Below are positions 56,954-64,000 of a stretch of 64,000 bases of DNA, one piece after another. Numbering within the stretch: the stretch's first letter is position 1; each line of letters begins with the position of its first letter. Source of the stretch: Selenomonas sputigena (lineage in GTDB: Bacteria; Bacillota; Negativicutes; Selenomonadales; Selenomonadaceae); NCBI RefSeq assembly GCF_026015965.1, contig NZ_CP110383.1, forward strand, positions 281,808-345,807, read 5' to 3'. The translations under genes and the position numbers were made by a program. The notes below the pieces were generated by a model. That model saw nothing but the letters and a program-made list of their open reading frames with translations, searched no databases and was not told where the DNA came from.

Positions 56954-56976
56954 ACCTTATCAGAGGGGGTGTGAAG

Positions 56977-58005
56977 ATGCTTGATGAAAGGAAGCAGCGC
57001 ATCCTGCAGGCGGTAGTCGATGACTACATCTCGTCGGCGGAGCCTGTCGGCTCGCGCACTGTGGCGCGGCGTCATGATTTCGGCGTTAGTCCGGCAACGA
57101 TCCGCAACGAGATGGCGGATCTCGAGGATATGGGCTACTTGGAGCATTTGCACACGTCCTCTGGGCGCATCCCTTCGTCGAAAGGGTATCGACTCTATGT
57201 GGACAATCTGCTCTCGCCCGCGCCGATTGACGAGCGCGAGAGGGCGTTGATTGACCACTGGTATCGAAAGCGCGTCAAGCGCGTCGAGAGCGTCTTTCAG
57301 GAGACGGCGAAGATCATTTCGCGACTGACGAAGAATCTCGCGCTCGTCCTTGCGCCGCAGCTGGATGAAGCGGCTTTTCGCACGCTGCAGTTCGTGCCGC
57401 TGGGCGAAGATCGTGTCATCGCCGTCTTGATGACGGACGCGGGCTTCGTGGAGAACCGCGTCGTCAAGATGCCGAAAGGCGCGAGTTTCGAGGATTTCCA
57501 ACGCATGGCGGAGGTCATCAACCGATGTCTGTCGGGCGAGAAGCTTTCCTCCATCGGCACGGCCGCTTTGAAGCGCATACGCGCCGAGGTCATGGACGAG
57601 TCGCTTTATCAGGCGGCAATGGAACTGATTTACGAAGCGCTCGACGAGGAGCGCAAGGAGCAGCGGCTCTATCTCGGCGGCACGACAGAGATGCTTGCGC
57701 AGCCGGAGTTTCGCGATGTGACGCGCGTGCGTGCGCTCCTCTCACTGCTCGAAGAGGAGAACTTCGTCAAAGACGTTCTGCAGAAGAAATCGCAGGAGGG
57801 ACTCGTCGTCACGATCGGCCGTGAGAATGAGTACAGCGGCATTGAGGATTGCAGCATCATTCGCGCGACGTACCACTTGGATGGCGAGTGCTTGGGCACG
57901 ATCGCCGTCTTAGGGCCGACGCGCATGGAGTACGGCAAGGCGATGGCGCTCTTGGGATATCTGAACCACCATATCGCTGCGCTTGTGCAGCCTTTCCGCT
58001 GGTAG
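56977..58005 (+). CDS. hrcA: Heat-inducible transcription repressor HrcA
   Basis: 342 residues. The N-terminal winged helix (MLDERKQRILQAVVDDYISSAEPVGSRTVARR...SPATIRNEMADLEDMGYL) is followed by the GAF-like and dimerisation parts. ATG 56977 is chosen because AGAGGGGG (56962-56969) lies 7 nt upstream; upstream in-frame codons come from the repeat. It represses its own operon at CIRCE and needs GroE activity for folding in known cases. Confidence 0.97.
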   Translation: MLDERKQRILQAVVDDYISSAEPVGSRTVARRHDFGVSPATIRNEMADLEDMGYLEHLHTSSGRIPSSKGYRLYVDNLLSPAPIDERERALIDHWYRKRVKRVESVFQETAKIISRLTKNLALVLAPQLDEAAFRTLQFVPLGEDRVIAVLMTDAGFVENRVVKMPKGASFEDFQRMAEVINRCLSGEKLSSIGTAALKRIRAEVMDESLYQAAMELIYEALDEERKEQRLYLGGTTEMLAQPEFRDVTRVRALLSLLEEENFVKDVLQKKSQEGLVVTIGRENEYSGIEDCSIIRATYHLDGECLGTIAVLGPTRMEYGKAMALLGYLNHHIAALVQPFRW

Positions 58006-58035
58006 CGGCATAGCATGAAATACGAGGTGAAGGGA

Positions 58036-58677
58036 ATGCCATCATTCATGAAGGATGAGTTGAAGAAGAAGGACGAGGAAAAGCTCGAGGAGATGAAGCG
58101 CGAGATCGACGAGGCGGAGGCCGCAGACACTGCGGACGTCGCAGAAGAAGCGACGGGAGATGTCCGCGAGGAGACTGCCGAAGGAAGCCGTGAAGGTACC
58201 GAGGAGGCAGAAAATGGCGCGGACGATCCTGTGAAGCGTGCAGAAAAGCTTGAAGCCGATCTGGCAGAAAAGGACGCACAGATGCTGCGACTGCGCGCGG
58301 ACTTCGACAACTTCCGCCGTCGTTCTGCGAAGGAGCGCGAAGAGCTTGCCGCCGTCGTCACCCAGGGCATCCTCACGGATATGCTGCCGCTCCTCGACAA
58401 CTTCGAGCGTGCACTTTCCGCCGAAGGTTCTGACCTCGACAGCTTCCGCGCAGGCGTTTCCATGATCTACAAGCAGATGCAGGAAGCGCTCGCGAAGAAC
58501 GGCTTGGAAGTCATTGATACGAAGGATAAGAAGTTCGACACGAACTTCCATCAGGCGGTCATGCGCGTGCAGGATCCCGAGAAGGAGGACGATACGATCG
58601 AGCAGGAACTGCAGAAAGGCTACATGGTAAAGGGGCGCGTCATACGCCCAAGCATGGTGCAGGTCGTTTCAAATTAA
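58036..58677 (+). CDS. grpE: Nucleotide exchange factor GrpE
   Basis: 213 residues. An acidic, disordered N-terminus (about 1-75) leads into the long coiled-coil and the C-terminal beta domain (VMRVQDPEKEDDTIEQELQKGYMVKGRVIRPSMVQV). It releases ADP from DnaK. GAGGTGA (58024-58030) supports ATG 58036; ATG 58015 is an alternative with a poorer site. Confidence 0.96.
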   Translation: MPSFMKDELKKKDEEKLEEMKREIDEAEAADTADVAEEATGDVREETAEGSREGTEEAENGADDPVKRAEKLEADLAEKDAQMLRLRADFDNFRRRSAKEREELAAVVTQGILTDMLPLLDNFERALSAEGSDLDSFRAGVSMIYKQMQEALAKNGLEVIDTKDKKFDTNFHQAVMRVQDPEKEDDTIEQELQKGYMVKGRVIRPSMVQVVSN

Positions 58678-58730
58678 GTCAAATAGAGGAAACTCTTTTT
58701 ATAGATATAAACATTTAGGAGGAATTCATC

Positions 58731-60593
58731 ATGGCAAAAGCAATTGGCATCGATTTAGGTACCACGAACTCCGTCGTCTCCGTCATGGAGGGCGGCAAGC
58801 CCGTCGTCATCACGAACCCGGAGGGCAGCCGCCTGACGCCGTCCGTCGTCGGCTTCACGAAGACGGGCGAGCGTCTCATCGGCCAGCTCGCCAAGCGTCA
58901 GGCGGTATCGAACCCTGACCGCACGATCGCGTCGATCAAGCGTCACATGGGTGAGAAGGATTACAAGGTTTCCATCGACGGCAAGGACTACACGCCGCCT
59001 GAGATTTCGGCGATGATCCTGCAGAAGCTCAAAGCGGACGCGGAAGCCTACCTCGGCGAGACGGTGACGCAGGCGGTCATCACGGTGCCGGCGTACTTCA
59101 ACGACAGCCAGCGCCAGGCGACGAAGGATGCGGGCAAGATCGCGGGTCTCGACGTCCTGCGCATCGTCAACGAGCCGACGGCGGCATCGCTGGCATACGG
59201 CGTCGACAAGGGCGGCGAGCACACGGTTCTCGTCTTTGACTTGGGCGGCGGCACGTTCGACGTTTCGATCCTCGAACTCAGCGAGGGCATGGTTGAAGTC
59301 AAGGCGACGAGCGGCGACACGCACTTGGGCGGCGACGACTTTGACCACGCCGTCATGAACTGGATGGTCGAGGAGTTCAAGAAGGAGAACGGCATCGACC
59401 TCTCCGCCGACAAGATGAGTGCACAGCGTCTGTTGGAAGCGGCGGAAAAGGCGAAGATCGAGCTTTCGAGCATGATGGAGACGCCGATCAATCTGCCGTT
59501 CATCACGGCGGACGCCACGGGTCCGAAGCATCTTGACTTGAAGCTCACGCGTGCCAAGTTTGATGAGCTTACGCACGATCTTGTCGAGCGCACGATGGGT
59601 CCGACGCGTCAGGCGATGTCGGATGCAGGTCTTTCGCCTTCGGACATCGACAAGGTGCTTCTCGTCGGCGGTTCGTCGCGCATCCCTGCCGTGCAGGAGG
59701 CCATCAAGGGCTACTTTGGCAAGGAGCCGGATCGCAGCGTGAACCCGGACGAGTGTGTTTCCATCGGTGCGGCAATTCAGGCCGGCATCATCGTCGGCGA
59801 AGTCAAGGACATGCTGCTCCTCGACGTCACGCCGCTTTCTCTGGGTATTGAGACCTTGGGCGGCGTTTCGACGAAGCTCATCGAGCGCAATACGACGATT
59901 CCTGTCAGGAAGAGCCAGATCTTCTCGACGGCAGCGGACAACCAGCCGTCGGTTGACATCCACGTCCTGCAGGGCGAGCGCGAGATGGCTGCGGGCAACA
60001 AGACGCTCGGACGCTTCGAGCTTTCCGATATCCCGCCGGCGCCGCGCGGCGTTCCTCGCATCGAGGTCGCCTTCGACATCGACGCAAACGGCATCGTGCA
60101 CGTCTCCGCGAAGGATCTCGGCACGGGCAAGGAGCAGAAGATCACGATCCAGTCCGACAGCGGCATGAGCAAGGACGACATTGACCGCATGGTCAAGGAA
60201 GCTCAGGCACATGAGGCCGAGGACAAGAAGCAGAAGGAGACCGTGGAGGTCAGAAACCGTGCCGATTCGGCTGTCTATCAGGCGGAGAAGGCGATCAAGG
60301 ATCTCGGCGACAAGGTCGACAAGGCGAAGGCGGACGAAGTGCAGGCGGCGGCCGACAAGGTCAAAGAAGCGCTGAAGGGCACGGACACGGACGCCATCAA
60401 GAAGGCGACGGAAGAGCTGGAAAAGCCGCTCTATGAGATGAGCGCGGCAGCGTACCAGCAGGCGGGCGGCCCTGAGGCTGCAGCAGGCGCGGGCGCAGCT
60501 CCCGGTGCAGGTGCAACGGACGCGGGTGCGAAGAGCGAGGACGACAACGTCGTCGATGCCGAGTACACGGAAGTCAAGGACGACAAGAAATAA
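58731..60593 (+). CDS. dnaK: Molecular chaperone DnaK (Hsp70)
   Basis: 620 residues. The ATPase domain has [24 protein letters not shown] and [11 protein letters not shown]; substrate domain and lid follow, and the end is [10 protein letters not shown] with a Gly/Ala-rich linker before it. TAGGAGG precedes ATG 58731. A terminator hairpin lies between it and dnaJ. Confidence 0.99.
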   Translation: MAKAIGIDLGTTNSVVSVMEGGKPVVITNPEGSRLTPSVVGFTKTGERLIGQLAKRQAVSNPDRTIASIKRHMGEKDYKVSIDGKDYTPPEISAMILQKLKADAEAYLGETVTQAVITVPAYFNDSQRQATKDAGKIAGLDVLRIVNEPTAASLAYGVDKGGEHTVLVFDLGGGTFDVSILELSEGMVEVKATSGDTHLGGDDFDHAVMNWMVEEFKKENGIDLSADKMSAQRLLEAAEKAKIELSSMMETPINLPFITADATGPKHLDLKLTRAKFDELTHDLVERTMGPTRQAMSDAGLSPSDIDKVLLVGGSSRIPAVQEAIKGYFGKEPDRSVNPDECVSIGAAIQAGIIVGEVKDMLLLDVTPLSLGIETLGGVSTKLIERNTTIPVRKSQIFSTAADNQPSVDIHVLQGEREMAAGNKTLGRFELSDIPPAPRGVPRIEVAFDIDANGIVHVSAKDLGTGKEQKITIQSDSGMSKDDIDRMVKEAQAHEAEDKKQKETVEVRNRADSAVYQAEKAIKDLGDKVDKAKADEVQAAADKVKEALKGTDTDAIKKATEELEKPLYEMSAAAYQQAGGPEAAAGAGAAPGAGATDAGAKSEDDNVVDAEYTEVKDDKK

Positions 60594-60610
60594 GCGCAAG
60601 AAGTGACGGA

Positions 60611-60647
60611 GAGTGTGGAGCGTGGAGTTCATGCTCCGCACTCTTTT
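60611..60647 (+). terminator. Hairpin terminator between dnaK and dnaJ
   Basis: GAGTGTGGAGC (60611-60621) pairs with GCTCCGCACTC (60633-60643), followed by TTTT. With only four T, partial read-through is likely, lowering dnaJ relative to dnaK. Confidence 0.65.
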
Positions 60648-60690
60648 GACGATAAAGGACAGGCGCACTGGGCGCTGTGAGGTGTTTATT

Positions 60691-61860
60691 GTGAGCGAGA
60701 AACGCGATTACTATGAGGTGCTCGGCCTCTCTAAAGGCGCTTCGGATGCGGACATCAAGAAGGCGTTCAAGAAGATGGCGCGCAAGTACCATCCCGATTT
60801 GAACCGCGACAATCCGAAGGAAGCTGCCGAGAAGTTCAAGGAGGTCAACGAGGCTTATCAAGTCCTCTCCGATCCGCAGAAGAAATCGACGTACGATCAG
60901 TTTGGCCACGCGGCGTTTGACGGTGCGGGTGGCGGTGCAGGAGGCGCAGGGGGCTTCGGCGGTTTCGGCGGCGGCTTCGGCGGCTTTGGCGGCGGCATGG
61001 GCGGCTTCGGCATGGACGACATCATGGACGCCTTCTTCGGCGGCGGCGGTCGTCGTCGTGGGCCGAAAGGCCCTGAGCCGGGCAACGACCTGCGCTATGA
61101 CTTGGAGATCACCTTTGAAGAAGCGGCATTCGGCAAGGAGGTCGAACTGACGGTTCCGCGCACGGAGAATTGTGATGCGTGTCACGGCACGGGCGCGGCC
61201 GAGGGCACGAAGCCCGAGACGTGTCCCGACTGCCACGGCACGGGTCAGGTGCAGAAGGCGCAGCGCACGCCGCTCGGCAACTTCATGACCTCGCGTCCGT
61301 GCAGCCGCTGCGGCGGCACGGGGCAGGTCGTCAAGAATCCGTGCAAGAAGTGCGGCGGCACGGGTCACACGCGCGTCAACCGCAAGATCGAGGTCAAGAT
61401 CCCTGCGGGCATCGACGAGGGGCAGCGCGTGCGCATCTCGGGCGGCGGCGAAGCGGGGCAGCGCGGCGGTCCGAATGGCGATCTCTACGTCTATATCTAT
61501 GTGAAGCATCACAAGCTGTTCAAGAGGAGCGGCGCGGACGTCATCAGCGAGGTGCCGATCTCCTTTGTGCAGGCGGCGCTCGGCGACACGATCGAGGTGC
61601 CGACCATCGACGGCAAGGCGGAACTCAAGATTCCCGCGGGCATCCAATCGGGCACGGTGCTCCGCATGCGCGGCAAGGGCATCCCGCATCTAAGAGGCAC
61701 GGGGCGCGGCGATCAGCATGTGCGCGTCAAGGTCTTGACGCCGCAGAAGCTTACGAGCAAGCAGAAGGACGCACTGAAGGCATTCGGCGACCTCTGCGGC
61801 GAAAGCGTCAATCCCGAGCAGAAGACGTTCAAGGATACGCTGAAGAGTTTCTTCAAGTGA
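60691..61860 (+). CDS. dnaJ: Molecular chaperone DnaJ (Hsp40)
   Basis: 389 residues: J domain with HPD (34-36), Gly/Phe-rich region (about 75-115), four CxxCxGxG zinc-binding repeats (about 160-230) and the C-terminal substrate domains. GTG 60691 is chosen because TGAGGTG lies 6 nt upstream and the protein then starts with [11 protein letters not shown], the family start. Confidence 0.98.
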   Translation: MSEKRDYYEVLGLSKGASDADIKKAFKKMARKYHPDLNRDNPKEAAEKFKEVNEAYQVLSDPQKKSTYDQFGHAAFDGAGGGAGGAGGFGGFGGGFGGFGGGMGGFGMDDIMDAFFGGGGRRRGPKGPEPGNDLRYDLEITFEEAAFGKEVELTVPRTENCDACHGTGAAEGTKPETCPDCHGTGQVQKAQRTPLGNFMTSRPCSRCGGTGQVVKNPCKKCGGTGHTRVNRKIEVKIPAGIDEGQRVRISGGGEAGQRGGPNGDLYVYIYVKHHKLFKRSGADVISEVPISFVQAALGDTIEVPTIDGKAELKIPAGIQSGTVLRMRGKGIPHLRGTGRGDQHVRVKVLTPQKLTSKQKDALKAFGDLCGESVNPEQKTFKDTLKSFFK

Positions 61861-61897
61861 ATATTCGGCGCGAAGTGATTGTCGCGAAAAGGCTAGG

Positions 61898-61928
61898 AAA
61901 GGGGAGCTGCTCCGGCAGCTCCCCTTTG
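61898..61928 (+). terminator. Intrinsic terminator of the chaperone operon
   Basis: AAAGGGGAGCTGC-TCCG-GCAGCTCCCCTTT is a 13-bp perfect stem with T at its end. Confidence 0.85.
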
Positions 61929-61996
61929 TGCTTGCAATATTGGCGGTTTTGTTCAAACGTTATATGCACGTTGTCTTTGCTTTTGCGATGCGTCCG

Positions 61997-62638
61997 CTAT
62001 TTCTTTCGCGCGGCCGGATCGCTCAATCCCTCGATTGCGCCACCTGCAATCGCCCATAGGTAGAGGCTGGCGGTACTTGCGTAGGGAGAGTAGCGCTTCT
62101 TGTAGCGCTCGAATCTCCTGCGGTCGATTTCCTTGTGCCGGTAGAGCATCCGCAGGCCGCGCTGTATGCCGAGGTCGCCGAAGCTCAGGACGTCGGGACG
62201 CCGTAGCGTGAAGATCAGCAGCATTTCCGCCGTCCAGTCGCCGATGCCTTTGAGTGAGGAGAGGGCGCAGATGACCTCGTCATCGCTCATCGCATACAAG
62301 GCGGCGATATTGAAATCACGGTTCGCAACCTTCTCGGCAAAGTCCATGATGTAGTCGACCTTGCGAAAACTCGTGCCGACGGCCTGCAGTTCCTCGCGTC
62401 CAAGGGAAAGCAGATGCGCCGCATCCACCGTGCAGACCTTCTCACAGAGCCTTGCCCAGACGGCTTCCTGCGCCTTCGTCGAGATCTGCTGCCCGATGAT
62501 GTGATGCACGACGGCGGAAAACACGTCGTCATGCACGGGACGCTCCAGCACACCGAGGCTCTCGATGACGGCGGCGAGTTTCTTGTCCTTGGACTTCAAA
62601 TAGGCGATTTCCTTTTCGCCGCAGGGAACATACATCAT
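61997..62638 (-). CDS. HhH-GPD DNA glycosylase (AlkA-like, 3-methyladenine)
   Basis: 213 residues. The helix-hairpin-helix LKGIGDWTAEMLLIF and the catalytic Asp region VLSFGDLGIQRG are typical of AlkA-type glycosylases. It lacks the N-terminal domain of E. coli AlkA, like many Firmicutes forms. It would excise alkylated purines for base-excision repair. It lies 11 bp after the EamA gene. Confidence 0.88.
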   Translation of the reverse strand: MMYVPCGEKEIAYLKSKDKKLAAVIESLGVLERPVHDDVFSAVVHHIIGQQISTKAQEAVWARLCEKVCTVDAAHLLSLGREELQAVGTSFRKVDYIMDFAEKVANRDFNIAALYAMSDDEVICALSSLKGIGDWTAEMLLIFTLRRPDVLSFGDLGIQRGLRMLYRHKEIDRRRFERYKKRYSPYASTASLYLWAIAGGAIEGLSDPAARKK

Positions 62639-62649
62639 GTGCGTCCTTT

Positions 62650-63078
62650 CTACAGTACGGCGATGATCAAACTGCCGAGAGAGATGAGAAAGATGCCGAT
62701 GCCGTGCGTGAGGCTGACTTCTTCCTCAAAAATGAGGATGGCAAGGAGGACGGCGAAGACGACGCTGAGCTTGTCTATGGGAGCGACGCGCGAAACGTCG
62801 CCAGTCTTCAGTGCCATGAAGTAGAAGAGCCACGATGTCGCTCCGGCAATGCCGCTCAAAGCGACGCATGCCAAGGCTCTGCGGTCGGCAAACACTTCGG
62901 GTAGATGTGAGGCATGTCCCTGCACGACCATGACCGCGACGAGGAAGATCGCCATGATGATGCTGCGCACAGCGGTAGCGACGCTGCTGTCCAGCCCTTC
63001 AAGGCCCATCTTGCCGAAGATGGAGACGAAGGCGGCGGAAAGTGCGGAGAGGAGAGCATAGAGAAGCCAAGAGGACAT
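62650..63078 (-). CDS. EamA-family half-size membrane protein
   Basis: 142 residues with five hydrophobic segments, one EamA unit instead of the usual two (PVA: LSAAFVSIFGKMGLEGLDS...APIDKLSVVFAVLLAILIFEEEVS). Such short DMT proteins work as dimers, like EmrE. Substrate unknown. It is the first gene of a pair with the glycosylase and divergent from the toxin promoter. Confidence 0.85.
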   Translation of the reverse strand: MSSWLLYALLSALSAAFVSIFGKMGLEGLDSSVATAVRSIIMAIFLVAVMVVQGHASHLPEVFADRRALACVALSGIAGATSWLFYFMALKTGDVSRVAPIDKLSVVFAVLLAILIFEEEVSLTHGIGIFLISLGSLIIAVL

Positions 63079-63097
63079 GAGTGAAACCTTTCTTTCC

Positions 63098-63126
63098 TTG
63101 TGGACGATACGAAAATATTGTATAAT
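63098..63126 (+). promoter_or_regulatory. Promoter of the small toxin-like gene
   Basis: TTGTGG (63098-63103), 17-bp spacer, TATAAT (63121-63126). Confidence 0.7.
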
Positions 63127-63200
63127 AGCGGCAGAGAACCACCAAAGGCTAAGCGGCTGCTTCTTCCACTTCCATTCTGAAAAGAAGGGAGGTGGCGCGT

Positions 63201-63272
63201 ATGACTTCTTTCGAGTTGATCGTGATTTTGATCTTCGCGACAGGGTACATTATCGTGATAAAAAAGAAATAA
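63201..63272 (+). CDS. Small hydrophobic peptide, type I toxin-like (23 aa)
   Basis: The peptide begins MTSFELIVIL, has one hydrophobic segment and ends in three Lys, the form of Fst/holin-like type I toxins that insert in the membrane. AAGGGAGGTG (63185-63194) lies 6 nt before ATG, a very strong site for so short a frame. An antisense RNA converges on its 3' end. It is too short for ordinary gene finders. A short membrane peptide of another kind is possible. Confidence 0.7.
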   Translation: MTSFELIVILIFATGYIIVIKKK

Positions 63273-63300
63273 CCGCCCCCTCGCCAAAGGATAGCGGTTA
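63258..63300 (-). terminator. Terminator of the antisense RNA
   Basis: On the minus strand, TAACCGC (63294-63300) pairs with GCGGTTA (63270-63276), followed by TTTCTTTTTTATC. It overlaps the last toxin codons. Confidence 0.7.
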
Positions 63301-63354
63301 GTTCTTAACCCATTTCTTTCGGAAGAGGTAGCCGTTTACGGTGGTTCTCTTCTT
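63262..63354 (-). ncRNA. Antisense antitoxin RNA candidate (about 93 nt)
   Basis: Predicted from the minus-strand promoter 63361-63389 and the terminator at 63258-63300. It covers the toxin 3' UTR and the last codons, as in TxpA/RatA and BsrG/SR4 systems. No ribosome site or frame is present. Confidence 0.6.
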
Positions 63355-63360
63355 GTCTAT

Positions 63361-63389
63361 ATCATAGCAGATTCACGACACGCTTGCAA
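63361..63389 (-). promoter_or_regulatory. Promoter of the antisense RNA
   Basis: On the minus strand, TTGCAA (63384-63389), 17-bp spacer, TATGAT (63361-63366). Confidence 0.75.
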
Positions 63390-63528
63390 GTTTTTTGGTG
63401 TTTGGCGTACTACGGCTGATGGTACAACCACAATGGACATATATTGTCACGATAGCAACGAATTTGACGCATCAGACAGGAAGAAAATCGAAGAAGGATT
63501 GAGGGGCTTAGGTCTTGGAAACGAATAA
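63370..63528 (+). pseudogene. C-terminal remnant of an unknown protein
   Basis: An open frame to TAA 63526-63528 encodes FFGVWRTTADGTTTMDIYCH and then SNEFDASDRKKIEEGLRG. It has protein-like composition but no start codon with a ribosome site, and its upstream part lies inside the antisense promoter. Probably the tail of a gene broken by rearrangement. I cannot name it. Confidence 0.35.
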
Positions 63529-63548
63529 GCGGGTATTTTAGGCATAAA

Positions 63549-63653
63549 CTACACGCACAAACGTCCACTTTGTGGACATTGTGCGCCGCCCTTACAGAAA
63601 CCTAACCAATCGGTCTGCACCCTCTGGGCTTGACCTCTTGGGGTTTCATGGTA
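63549..63653 (+). repeat. Dispersed hairpin family, single-hairpin unit, copy 6
   Basis: The same 5' part as the units at 56740-56953 (GTCCAC-TTT-GTGGAC hairpin) is followed by a stem whose arms are GAAACC/GGTTTC (63597-63602, 63642-63647) instead of GAAAGT/ACTTTC. Two arm changes are compensated. Confidence 0.75.
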
Positions 63654-63713
63654 AAAAAATGGAGCTATCCAAATAGCAGTTGGATAACCCCTGAAGCCTT
63701 GAAAATACTAAGC

Positions 63714-63790
63714 TGGTCGGAGCGACGGGATTTGAACCCACGACCTCTTCCACCCCAAGGAAGCGCTCTACCAAGCTGAGCCACGCCCCG
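63714..63790 (-). tRNA. tRNA-Pro (anticodon GGG)
   Basis: On the minus strand the acceptor stem is CGGGGCG/CGCTCCG, the anticodon stem CTTCC/GGAAG with loop TTGGGGT, and the T-arm GTGGGTTCAAATCCC. CCA is encoded. A TATACT at 63799-63804 (minus) may be its -10 box. Confidence 0.95.
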
Positions 63791-64000
63791 ACTGCTTTAG
63801 TATAGCAGACTTCTCCCGAAAAAGCTAGGGGAAATTTTCTTTTTTTAGAAAAACTTTGCGGCGGCAGGATTTTCGGATGGGGGGAGTGCTCGGCTGATCC
63901 ATAATGGAAAGTATTTGAGATTGTGCGCGTGCAAAGGTATAGGAAGAAAGATTCTCACACAAGAGAATGAAGGACTTTTTTCGTTTCGGTAACAAGTGTT
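63791..64000. other. Right-edge region without a recognisable gene
   Basis: AT-rich sequence upstream of tRNA-Pro. ATTCTC-ACACAA-GAGAAT near 63951-63968 forms a small hairpin followed by TTTTTT about 10 bp later. Nothing else is evident; a gene may begin beyond the window. Confidence 0.4.

Larger units (their letters stand above)
63133..63350. repeat. Inverted repeat pair bounding the toxin-antitoxin region
   Basis: AGAGAACCACC (63133-63143) recurs inverted at 63340-63350, and GGCT..C.TCTTCC (about 63154-63166) recurs inverted at about 63321-63333. The 5' ends of the two convergent RNAs thus share sequence. A full-length plus transcript could pair its 5' and 3' ends. Confidence 0.7.

Overview
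The window looks like a chromosome segment of a Selenomonas-like member of the Negativicutes, that is, Firmicutes with an outer membrane. It is GC-rich, has strong GGAGG ribosome sites and Firmicutes gene orders (maf-radC-mreBCD-mrdA-minCDE-rodA-rng, hrcA-grpE-dnaK-dnaJ under CIRCE). It also encodes outer-membrane two-partner secretion (TPS) proteins, which need an outer membrane. Species cannot be fixed from sequence alone. Layout: 1-12000 is a rearranged TPS locus. It holds the 3' end of one filamentous adhesin (tpsA1), its transporter tpsB1, a PD-(D/E)XK transposase-family nuclease, an internally deleted third tpsB, an orphan LytTR response regulator, a BacNav-type voltage-gated sodium channel, and a second complete tpsA2-tpsB2 pair. 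An orphan tpsB-like gene lies at 35392-37038.

12000-33600 is mostly core. It has an unrecognised 368-aa protein, a HIT protein, rpsU, an NhaD/ArsB-type permease, maf, radC, the rod-shape and Min genes with PBP2 and RodA, the TIGR03960/TIGR03936 radical-SAM pair, rng, then rpsB-tsf, pyrH-frr, a PASTA-like mini-protein and a ferredoxin. 33600-46540 carries purF, uvrA-brnQ, a threonine-synthase-like gene with accC, a guanylate-kinase-like gene and a yitT gene. 46700-64000 carries tRNA-Arg, a TetR-ahbC-ahbD heme-synthesis cluster, HAD and PHP phosphatases, an MNT antitoxin with a truncated HEPN partner, lepA, hemW, a small YjfB-type gene, the CIRCE chaperone operon, a DNA glycosylase with an EamA half-transporter, and tRNA-Pro.

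The least expected content is non-coding. (1) 44945-45584: a perfect TTGACA-17-TATAAT promoter and a 20-bp perfect terminator bracket about 605 nt with no convincing gene but many local and long-range helices, including one joining its two ends. This is a candidate large ornate RNA. (2) 63098-63389: a 23-aa membrane peptide gene faces a convergent antisense RNA with its own promoter and terminator, a candidate type I toxin-antitoxin. (3) A dispersed hairpin family (CCAATC...TTCG...CTTGG core, with outer arms that change together) occurs at six places. Two tandem units lie between the CIRCE operator and hrcA. (4) A terminal-inverted-repeat element of about 280 bp is present upstream of tpsB1 and absent at the duplicate site before tpsB2. 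(5) A second promoter-terminator pair after rng defines a small RNA of about 95 nt.
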